Notes under the pieces: model-generated | The model's input: the letters and a program-made list of their open reading frames with translations, nothing else | Databases searched by the model: none | Told to the model about the DNA's origin: nothing | Shown here: piece by piece, positions 1-5,111 of the stretch | Numbering within the stretch: the stretch's first letter is position 1 | How the letters are laid out: each line of letters starts with the position of its first letter | Position numbers and translations under genes: made by a program | Source of the DNA: Holophagaceae bacterium UBA706 | Lineage (GTDB): Bacteria; Acidobacteriota; Holophagae; Holophagales; Holophagaceae | DNA: 5,833 nt | Direction: 5' to 3' | Assembly (NCBI GenBank): GCA_002298155.1 | Contig: DBME01000042.1 | Span: forward strand, 1-5,833

Positions 1-7
1 CCTCGAG

Positions 8-37
8 TTGAAATCCCACCACCCGCCTGGAAATAAC
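8..37 (+). promoter_or_regulatory. Weak candidate sigma-70 promoter
   Basis: TTGAAA (8-13) and AATAAC (32-37) are separated by 18 bases and point toward the acyltransferase gene. The match is partial (5 of 6 and 4 of 6) and such pairs arise by chance in less GC-rich DNA. It is the best candidate seen by eye between the window start and the first gene. Confidence 0.2.
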
Positions 38-70
38 GAAGACCAGCTTTATCGAAGGTTCAGTTTTCTT

Positions 71-96
71 CCACGGGTGAACGGATCCCGCGGTGG
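71..96 (+). repeat. Imperfect inverted repeat in the leader
   Basis: CCACGGG (71-77) can pair with CCC (87-89) and GTGG (93-96), leaving a 9-base loop and a 3-base bulge (GCG at 90-92). It lies just after the T-rich stretch CAGTTTTCTT and is the first of several potential RNA hairpins in the leader. Confidence 0.4.
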
Positions 97-110
97 CCCT
101 GGGAGTGATG

Positions 111-160
111 CCGGCCGGGAAACTTGGAAAAACAGGAATTGACGGTATTTACCTGGCCGG
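111..160 (+). repeat. Long-loop inverted repeat, 9-bp stem
   Basis: CCGGCCGGG at 111-119 is complementary to CCTGGCCGG at 152-160, with one G-U pair in RNA (117 with 154). The intervening 32 bases (120-151) are A-rich and largely unstructured. The 3' arm is the same sequence used as the 5' arm of the shorter hairpin at 151-168, so only one of the two can form at a time. Confidence 0.45.
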
Positions 161-168
161 ACCCAGGT
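151..168 (+). repeat. Perfect short hairpin, 6-bp stem, 6-base loop
   Basis: ACCTGG (151-156) pairs with CCAGGT (163-168) around the loop CCGGAC. No T-run follows, so it is not an intrinsic terminator. It competes with the 111-160 stem for bases 152-156. Confidence 0.45.
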
Positions 169-188
169 GGCTCGTTGTAAAACCTTGC

Positions 189-224
189 AAAAAAATGGCC
201 TGGCTCTCCTGGCGGGGGCCTTTT
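189..224 (+). terminator. Weak terminator-like hairpin flanked by an A-tract and TTTT
   Basis: GGCC at 197-200 can pair with GGCC at 217-220. Part of the A-run (193-195) could pair with the T's at 222-224 across a T-T mismatch (196/221). The loop is large (201-216) and the T-run has only four T's, so it would be a poor intrinsic terminator. It could terminate transcription from upstream of the window or act as an attenuator before the acyltransferase gene. Confidence 0.2.
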
Positions 225-302
225 GATGCGATCATGAACAATCCGCGAGCAAGTGGTGGGTGTTACGAACGTCTGTCCTGATTGGCCTGGGGTCCCCTTT
301 CG

Positions 303-2261
303 ATGTCGCATGAATCAGTTGTCAATGTCACCACCCCGGGCGAGGGAAATGGAACGATCGTGGGACTGGATGGCCTGAGGGCGGTGTCCTTCCTGGCCGT
401 GCTCTTCTACCACGCGAACTTTCCCTGGGCGCGCGGGGGCTACCTGGGCGTGGAAGTCTTCTTCGTCATCAGCGGCTTCCTCATCACGGGGCTGATGCTG
501 AAGGAATACGCGAAGACCGGGAGCATCGACCTGCTGCGGTTCTGGAAGCGGCGCGCGCGGCGGCTCCTGCCCGCGCTCATGGCTTTCATCGCGGTCATCG
601 CCACGGTGGGCGTCTTCCTCCTGGGTTCCCGGGCCTCGCAGTTCCGTCAGGACCTGCTGGCCTCCCTGGCCTACGTGGAGAACTGGGAGCAGATCCGCTC
701 CGGCAAATCCTACTTCGCGGACCAGGGCCTGCCGCTGCTGCGCCACCTGTGGTCGCTGGCGGTGGAAGGGCAGTTCTACCTCCTGTGGCCTTTCCTCGTG
801 GCAGGCGCGGCGCGGTTCCTCAAGGGGCGCATCTGGCCCCTGGCGGTCTTCACGACGGTGCTGGCGGTGGCGTCCTTCGCCCTCATGCTCCGCCTCGCGG
901 ACCCCTTCAACGTCTCCAGCCTCAAGGCCGCCGAGAGCCTCAACCGCGTCTACCTGGGCACGGACACGCGGGCCTTCGGTCTCCTCGCGGGGGCGCTGCT
1001 CGCCATGGGCCTGCGCCCCGGGCAGGGCCGGCGCTGGCTGGACCACGTGGTCAACTTCGGATCGCTTGCCGCCTTCGGGGGCCTGTGCGTCCTCATGGGC
1101 CGGGTCGACGCCCAGACGCCCTTCCTCTACCGCGGCGGCTTCGTGCTGGTGGACGTGCTCACCCTCGCCGTCATCGTCTCCCTGGTGCGGCCCGGGACCT
1201 CCTGGATGCGCAGCGCCCTGGCGTGGAAGCCCCTGGAATTCATCGGGCTGCGGTCGTACGGCCTCTACCTTTGGCACTGGCCGGCCTTCAAGCTGGTGGC
1301 CCCCGGGGCCGAGGGCCTGCTGTGGCTGGCCCTGCGGGTGGCCGTGACCTTCGCGGTGACCGAGGTGTCGTACCGCTACCTGGAAGTGCCCATCCGCCAG
1401 GGCGCCCTCAAGCGCTGGTTCCGCAGCTCCGAGGGGGGCCCCAGCCCGCGCCGCCTGCGCCTGCGGTACGCGGCCGTCACGATCCTGGGCATCTTCTTCT
1501 TCAGCGAAGCACGCATGCTCGCCCGCATGCCGGAATACGTGGATCCGGTCGAACAGTCCATCCGGGCCGGCGCCGCCGCCCTGGACAACCTGAAGATGGC
1601 CACCCCTCCGGCCCCGGCTCTGGAGACCCCCGGCAAGGCGGCCCCCGCCAAGTCCGCGGAATTCCACACCAGCTCCTCCGGCGGCGGCAAGGCCCTGCCC
1701 CTCGAAGTCCAGGAGGTCCTCAAGGGCATCCACGTCACCGCCATCGGCGATTCCGTCATGAAGGGCGCTGCCCTGAACCTCAAGAAGATGGGCGACGCGA
1801 ATCTTGGTGACGGCAACATCCTCATCAACGCCGAGGAATGCCGCTCCTTCTCGCCGGCCCTGCAGATCTGCCGGGAGTACCGCAAGGAGGACCGCCTGGG
1901 CGAGGTGGTGGTCATCCACCTGGGCACCAACAACAGCAGTCTGTCTTCGGATCAGTTCCACAAGCTCATGGAACAGTTGTCCGATCGTAAGCTCGTCATC
2001 TTCCTCACCGTGCAGAGTGACAAGGCCAGCTCCTGCGAGGTGGTGAACCGGACCCTGGCGTCCTTGATGGCCAGCGCGCCCAATGCGAGGCTTTTCGACT
2101 GGAAAACCGCCTCCCTGGCCCATCCCGAGTTCTTCTATTCCGACCAGACCCACTTGCGCCCCGAAGGCGCGCAATACTACGCTGAATTGATCCTGAAGGA
2201 GATCGCTCGCTACACCAAGGAGGACGCGGCGCACCCGAGTGAACCCAGCCGGACCGAATGA
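303..2261 (+). CDS. OatA-like acyltransferase-3 membrane protein with C-terminal SGNH domain
   Basis: A 652-residue inner-membrane protein predicted to move acyl groups (usually acetyl) across the membrane and transfer them to an envelope glycan. Residues about 20-405 are an acyltransferase-3 (AT3) domain with some ten membrane helices. Visible family motifs are GLDGLRA (21-27), the conserved His37 in FYHA, GVEVFFVISGFLIT (49-62), RRLLPAL (86-92), HLWSLAVEGQFYLLWP (148-163), DTRAFGLLAG (221-230), SYGLYLWHWP (318-327) and SYRYLEVPIR (356-365). An Ala/Pro-rich linker (about 432-465) leads to an extracytoplasmic SGNH domain with IGDS (Ser484), GTN (541-543) and DQTH (Asp614, His617), so the catalytic set is complete. 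Its Cys513, Cys523 and Cys578 could form a disulfide. The layout is that of OatA. ATG 303 was preferred over TTG 282 (7 residues longer) because neither has a good ribosome site and 21 residues already precede the first motif. The acceptor glycan is unknown. Confidence 0.9.
   Translation: MSHESVVNVTTPGEGNGTIVGLDGLRAVSFLAVLFYHANFPWARGGYLGVEVFFVISGFLITGLMLKEYAKTGSIDLLRFWKRRARRLLPALMAFIAVIATVGVFLLGSRASQFRQDLLASLAYVENWEQIRSGKSYFADQGLPLLRHLWSLAVEGQFYLLWPFLVAGAARFLKGRIWPLAVFTTVLAVASFALMLRLADPFNVSSLKAAESLNRVYLGTDTRAFGLLAGALLAMGLRPGQGRRWLDHVVNFGSLAAFGGLCVLMGRVDAQTPFLYRGGFVLVDVLTLAVIVSLVRPGTSWMRSALAWKPLEFIGLRSYGLYLWHWPAFKLVAPGAEGLLWLALRVAVTFAVTEVSYRYLEVPIRQGALKRWFRSSEGGPSPRRLRLRYAAVTILGIFFFSEARMLARMPEYVDPVEQSIRAGAAALDNLKMATPPAPALETPGKAAPAKSAEFHTSSSGGGKALPLEVQEVLKGIHVTAIGDSVMKGAALNLKKMGDANLGDGNILINAEECRSFSPALQICREYRKEDRLGEVVVIHLGTNNSSLSSDQFHKLMEQLSDRKLVIFLTVQSDKASSCEVVNRTLASLMASAPNARLFDWKTASLAHPEFFYSDQTHLRPEGAQYYAELILKEIARYTKEDAAHPSEPSRTE
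2217..2223 (+). promoter_or_regulatory. Shine-Dalgarno AAGGAGG, 15 bases before GTG 2239
   Basis: A perfect Shine-Dalgarno sequence inside the end of the acyltransferase gene. The only start in the right frame downstream within reach is GTG 2239, at an unusually long 15-base spacing. The ATG at 2258 is in another frame and stops at once (TGA at 2282-2284), so it is not the start. Confidence 0.4.
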
Positions 2262-3597
2262 CCGGCGACCCCCAATCCCCCTGACGCGAAAGGATTCCTG
2301 GTTGCTCCGGCGCTTCTTCTCCCTATTCCTGGCTTCGGCGGTGTGCCTTCCCGGCACCCCGGCGGGGCCCGGCCAGGCCTTCGGGGACCGGTGCCTTCGC
2401 ACCCGGGCCGGGGGCGGGGTGGTGCGCATCCTCCACTTCGGGGACAGCCACCTGGCGGGTTGCGAGTCCAACCACGACTTCAGCGCCTTCTTCCGCGGCC
2501 ACTACGGTGACGGCGGGGCGGGGCTGGCGCTGCCCTGGATCTCACGGCGGCCGGGCGTGACCGCCCGGGCCACCCCCGGCTGGCGAAAGAGCCAGAAGGC
2601 CCAGGGCGGCGATGGCCGCATGGGACTCGCCGCGGGGTACCTGGAAGCTCACCGGGCGGGCGAAACGGCGACCGTGGAAGCCACCTTCTCCCGCTTCCGG
2701 CTGCATTTCCTCCGGGACCGGGCGGCCGGCAAGGTCACCATCACCCTGGATGGCCAGCCCCAGGGCGAGTTGGACCTGGCCATGGGCCTGGGCCCCGAAC
2801 TGGTCTTCGACCGGACCCTGACCCTGCGCGCGGGGCCCCACCGCCTTGAGGTGCGCACCACCCGCGACGGTATGGTGCGCCTCCTGGGCGTGGCACTGGA
2901 AGGCACGGCGGGGGCCCTGTACAGCCCGTTCCCCTTCAACGGGGCCCGCGCCAGCTGGATGCTGGCCATCCCCGAGGACCTGTTCCAGGCCCAGGTGGAG
3001 GCCGAGAACCCCGATCTGGTGATCCTGGCCTTCGGCACCAACGAATCCACCGCCCGGGATTTCAACCCGGTCACCTACCGCCGCGAGCTGGAGACGCTCC
3101 TGGCCCGGTTCCAGAAGGCCGCGCCCCGGGCCACCCTGCTGCTGGCGGGGCCCCCCGACGGGATCTTCCACACGGGGAACCCGGCCACCCTCGAGTCGGT
3201 CATCGCCGTGCAGAAATCCGTCGCGGAAGCCTGCCGGGCGCTCTTCGTGGACCAGCGGCAGGCCATGGGCGGGGCCGGCTCCATCAACACTTGGTACCGC
3301 CTGGGCCTCGCCAACCGCGACCTCATCCACATGACCCCGGCGGGCTACCAGCGCCTGTCCCGGTTCTGCATCGAGAGCCTGCTCATGGGCACCGGCCAGG
3401 GGGGGGCGATCGCCTCCCTGGACTGGGACCGCATGGCCCAGCCGGCCCTGCCGCCCGCGCCCGCCCCCGCCGCGCGGGAGGCGGGGAGCCACCCCATCTA
3501 CACGTTCCGCAACCGGGATGGCCGGTTGTTCATCACCGACGACCCCTCCAAGGTGGCGGGGCAGCCGGGGGAATGGGTAAGGGAGGGGCGACCGTGA
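2239..3597 (+). CDS. Secreted SGNH/GDSL hydrolase, Ape1-like, with DUF4124-like tail
   Basis: Predicted exported esterase or acyltransferase acting on an O-acylated envelope glycan (452 residues from GTG). An n-region with paired arginines and a hydrophobic stretch (about 24-40, LLRRFFSLFLASAV) form a signal sequence; cleavage near AGPGQA/FG is plausible. Catalytic blocks are HFGDSH (66-71, Ser70), NGA (234-236), FGTN (265-268, Asn268) and DLIH (361-364, Asp361 and His364). Residues about 100-225 between blocks I and II look beta-rich, as in the carbohydrate-binding insert of Ape1 peptidoglycan O-acetylesterases. After the catalytic domain come a Pro/Ala linker (about 401-414) and a tail resembling DUF4124 (419-447). 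Overlaps the acyltransferase gene by 23 bp if GTG 2239 is used. TTG 2302 (431 residues) is a strong rival start: AAAGGA sits 7 bases upstream and the protein would begin MLRRFF, a normal signal peptide. Paralogous to the next gene. Substrate not determined. Confidence 0.85.
   Translation: MNPAGPNDRRPPIPLTRKDSWLLRRFFSLFLASAVCLPGTPAGPGQAFGDRCLRTRAGGGVVRILHFGDSHLAGCESNHDFSAFFRGHYGDGGAGLALPWISRRPGVTARATPGWRKSQKAQGGDGRMGLAAGYLEAHRAGETATVEATFSRFRLHFLRDRAAGKVTITLDGQPQGELDLAMGLGPELVFDRTLTLRAGPHRLEVRTTRDGMVRLLGVALEGTAGALYSPFPFNGARASWMLAIPEDLFQAQVEAENPDLVILAFGTNESTARDFNPVTYRRELETLLARFQKAAPRATLLLAGPPDGIFHTGNPATLESVIAVQKSVAEACRALFVDQRQAMGGAGSINTWYRLGLANRDLIHMTPAGYQRLSRFCIESLLMGTGQGGAIASLDWDRMAQPALPPAPAPAAREAGSHPIYTFRNRDGRLFITDDPSKVAGQPGEWVREGRP
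2289..2294 (+). promoter_or_regulatory. Shine-Dalgarno AAAGGA for the alternative TTG 2302 start
   Basis: AAAGGA ends 7 bases before TTG 2302, the ideal distance. Starting there removes a 21-residue Pro/Arg-rich extension and places two arginines directly before the hydrophobic core of the signal peptide. This favours TTG 2302 over GTG 2239 on biological grounds; it does not prove it. Confidence 0.4.
3581..3588 (+). promoter_or_regulatory. Shine-Dalgarno GGGAGGGG deciding the GTG 3594 start
   Basis: The GGAGG core at 3582-3586 lies 7 bases before GTG 3594. It supports that start over the in-frame ATG at 3573, which would add seven residues before the signal peptide and lengthen the overlap with the preceding gene. 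Confidence 0.65.
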
Positions 3598-4877
3598 GCA
3601 AACCCACCGTGGGCCGGGTTTTCCGGATCCTGGCCACCCTGGCGCTGGCGGGCCTGTCCCTCACCGCCGGCCACGCGAAGCCCCGCAAGCGGCGCCCCGC
3701 GCACGCGGCCAAGGCCAAGCCCAAACCCCTGCCCAAGCCCACCGCGGGACCCATCCTCAACGCCCAGGCTCTGGCGCCCTTCATGAAGGCCCTGGAGGAC
3801 CTGGACACGGCGGGGACCGGGCGCGTCGTGCGCGTCCTGCAGTTCGGCGATTCCCACACCGCGGCGGACTACTGGTCCGGGCGTGTGCGCCAGCGCCTCC
3901 AGGTGCGCTTCGGGGACGCGGGGCCGGGCCTGATCATGCCGGGGCGCCCCTGGCGGGGCTACCCCCACGCGGGGGTGCACCTCGCCGCGGCCGGAACCTC
4001 CCACAGCCTGCGCCTGCCGGATTGCGACGGCTGGGTGGGGCTCGCGGGGGCCCGCTTCGAGCCCGCCGAAGGCGAGACCGTGCACATCCAGGCCCCCTTC
4101 CGAACCTTCCGGGTCCACCTGCTGGCCCCCGCCGCCGGCAACCTGCTGGCCGACGTGGCGCCGCCCGCGGGCGACGTGCCGGTGCCTCCCACCCACCTTG
4201 AACTGGCCCCCGCCGCCTCCGATCCGCTGAAGGAGGATCTCCTCCTCCAGACCTACGAAGGCGCCTCCGCCGTGGAGGGCCTGGGCGACCTGACCCTGAC
4301 GCTGCCCGCCGGCGGGCGCCTTCTGGGCGTGGAACTCCGTTCCGGCTCCAGCGGGGTCCAGTACGACGAACTGGGTCTCAACGGCGCCGAGCTCACGGAC
4401 CTGGAGCGCTGGAACCCGGCCCTGCGCAAGCTGCTGCTGACCCAGGCCCAGCCCGACCTGGTGGTGCTGGCCTACGGCACCAACGACATGGGCATGGCGC
4501 CCAGCGGCCGCGAGGACTACAGGACCCGCATCGTGACCCTCCTGCGGGCCCTGCGGGAGGAATCCGGGGCTCCCGTCCTGGTGGTGGGTCCCCTGGACCG
4601 CCTCGGGCGCAAGCGCCGCCAGCGGGCCTCCCTCAAGGACGGCGCCGCCTGGGAGATCCAGACCCTGACGGCCGCATGCAAGGAGGCGGGCTGCGCCTTC
4701 TGGGACGCCCGCAAGGCCATGGGCGGCTACGGTTCCGTTGCCAAGTGGCGGCGTTCCGGGCTGGCCCAGAAGGACCTGGTGCACCTCACGGGACCCGGCT
4801 ACCAGAAGCTGGGCGACCTGATGGCCGATGCCCTGCTGGCGGGCTTCAGACCGGGGCGTGCGCAAACTTCCCGATGA
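3594..4877 (+). CDS. Secreted SGNH/GDSL hydrolase, Ape1-like peptidoglycan/glycan O-acetylesterase candidate
   Basis: A 427-residue exported hydrolase, probably removing or transferring O-acetyl groups on an envelope glycan. A clear signal peptide spans 1-28, with cleavage after GHA before KP. A basic, Pro/Ala-rich linker (29-51) follows. The SGNH blocks are QFGDSH (83-88, Ser87), NGA (263-265), YGTND (294-298, Asn297) and DLVH (394-397, Asp394 and His397). The segment from about 120 to 250 between blocks I and II looks beta-rich, consistent with the carbohydrate-binding insert of the Ape1 family. The motif around AMGGYGS (375-381) and GYQKL near the C-terminus is shared with the preceding gene, so the two are paralogs. 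GTG 3594 overlaps the previous stop by 4 bases (GTGA) behind a strong ribosome site, implying translational coupling. The open frame extends upstream to 3291 but that part is a shadow of the preceding gene. A role as acetyltransferase (PatB-like) is the main alternative. Confidence 0.87.
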   Translation: MSKPTVGRVFRILATLALAGLSLTAGHAKPRKRRPAHAAKAKPKPLPKPTAGPILNAQALAPFMKALEDLDTAGTGRVVRVLQFGDSHTAADYWSGRVRQRLQVRFGDAGPGLIMPGRPWRGYPHAGVHLAAAGTSHSLRLPDCDGWVGLAGARFEPAEGETVHIQAPFRTFRVHLLAPAAGNLLADVAPPAGDVPVPPTHLELAPAASDPLKEDLLLQTYEGASAVEGLGDLTLTLPAGGRLLGVELRSGSSGVQYDELGLNGAELTDLERWNPALRKLLLTQAQPDLVVLAYGTNDMGMAPSGREDYRTRIVTLLRALREESGAPVLVVGPLDRLGRKRRQRASLKDGAAWEIQTLTAACKEAGCAFWDARKAMGGYGSVAKWRRSGLAQKDLVHLTGPGYQKLGDLMADALLAGFRPGRAQTSR

Positions 4878-5025
4878 GCATGCGCAGGGTCGCTGCGCGC
4901 TGCTCCAGGCCCTCCTTGAAGTCCAGGTTCTTGGCGTGGTGGATCTCCACGCGCGTCTCCTCCAGTTCCTTCACCAGAAGCATGGCGAGGAGTTCCGCTT
5001 CCGGGTCCAAAAGTTCCACATGCAT
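4846..5025 (-). CDS. Small uncharacterised helical protein, 59 residues
   Basis: I do not recognise a family. The protein begins MHVELLDPEAELL and is rich in Leu, Glu, Lys and Arg. Two amphipathic helices can be read at about 8-32 and 36-54, perhaps forming a helical hairpin; no membrane segment, signal peptide or cysteine is present. It is supported by a strong Shine-Dalgarno sequence (GGAGGG, 5030-5035) 4 bases before ATG 5025, and by ordinary protein-like composition that ends abruptly upstream of this ATG. The frame stays open to 5247, but the added residues are Arg/Pro/Gly-rich and antisense-like, so that longer version is not used. The gene lies 86 bases after the lactate dehydrogenase stop on the same strand and could be cotranscribed with it. 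Its 3' end overlaps the end of the convergent hydrolase gene by 32 bp. Confidence 0.6.
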   Translation of the reverse strand: MHVELLDPEAELLAMLLVKELEETRVEIHHAKNLDFKEGLEQRAATLRMLIGKFAHAPV

Positions 5026-5111
5026 GGCGCCCTCCAGGGTGGGCCGCTTCGATGGGATCGGGTCCGGAGCAAACGTACGGCCGAATCCGCCCGGCGCAAG
5101 GCCCGGCGTGG
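5026..5111 (-). other. Short gap between lactate dehydrogenase and the small gene
   Basis: Eighty-six bases holding the small gene's ribosome site and an 8-base direct repeat, GCCCGGCG, at 5089-5096 and 5101-5108 with CAAG between. No T-run or strong hairpin that would terminate transcription was seen, so readthrough from the dehydrogenase gene into the small gene is possible. Confidence 0.5.
5030..5035 (-). promoter_or_regulatory. Shine-Dalgarno GGAGGG for the 59-residue gene
   Basis: Read on the - strand, GGAGGG is followed by CGCC and then ATG at 5025-5023. This near-ideal site is the main reason to take the short frame as a gene and to place its start here. Confidence 0.6.

Larger units (their letters stand above)
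1..302. other. Non-coding leader upstream of the acyltransferase cassette
   Basis: About 300 bases without a convincing gene. Base composition is visibly less GC-rich than the genes, with A/T runs such as the seven A's at 189-195. The reading frame open at 93-281 has no ribosome binding site and no recognisable protein pattern. The region holds several inverted repeats, listed separately. A weak sigma-70-like pair is visible: TTGAAA at 8-13 (5 of 6 to the -35 consensus) and AATAAC at 32-37 (4 of 6 to the -10), spaced 18 bases. If used, it would give a long 5' leader of about 260 bases for the first cassette gene. The gene upstream of the window is unknown, so this could also contain its 3' untranslated region. 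Confidence 0.6.

Noticed and set aside
139..167. TTGACG at 139-144 as a -35 element
   Set aside because: The position 17 bases downstream is CCCAGG, which bears no resemblance to a -10 box.
93..281. 62-codon + strand frame in the leader
   Set aside because: GTG start with no ribosome site, no recognisable protein pattern, and it overlaps the inverted repeats. Its stop directly before TTG 282 is probably coincidence.
749..1810. 353-codon + strand frame within the acyltransferase gene
   Set aside because: Arg/Pro/Gly-rich translation with no motifs; an out-of-frame shadow.
2329..2349. Possible lipoprotein signal (SAVC) in the first secreted hydrolase
   Set aside because: The residues before Cys (Ser, Ala, Val) do not fit a lipobox, which needs Leu-type at -3 and Gly/Ala/Ser at -1. 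A type I signal peptide is more likely.
315..2471. 718-codon open frame on the - strand opposite the acyltransferase gene
   Set aside because: It is antisense to a gene with many recognised AT3 and SGNH motifs. Its Gln/Gly/Arg/Pro/His-rich composition is what high-GC antisense frames give, and no domain is recognisable.
2542..3492. 316-codon - strand frame opposite the first secreted hydrolase
   Set aside because: Antisense shadow of a gene with an intact SGNH catalytic set; Gly/Arg/Pro-rich.
3291..3593. Upstream extension of the second hydrolase frame
   Set aside because: It lies in the wrong frame over the conserved DLIH block of the preceding gene, and its Pro/Gly/His-rich residues are shadow-like. 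The signal peptide and ribosome site place the start at 3594.
3498..4865. 455-codon - strand frame opposite the second secreted hydrolase
   Set aside because: Antisense shadow with low-complexity Gly/Gln/His-rich translation and no domain.
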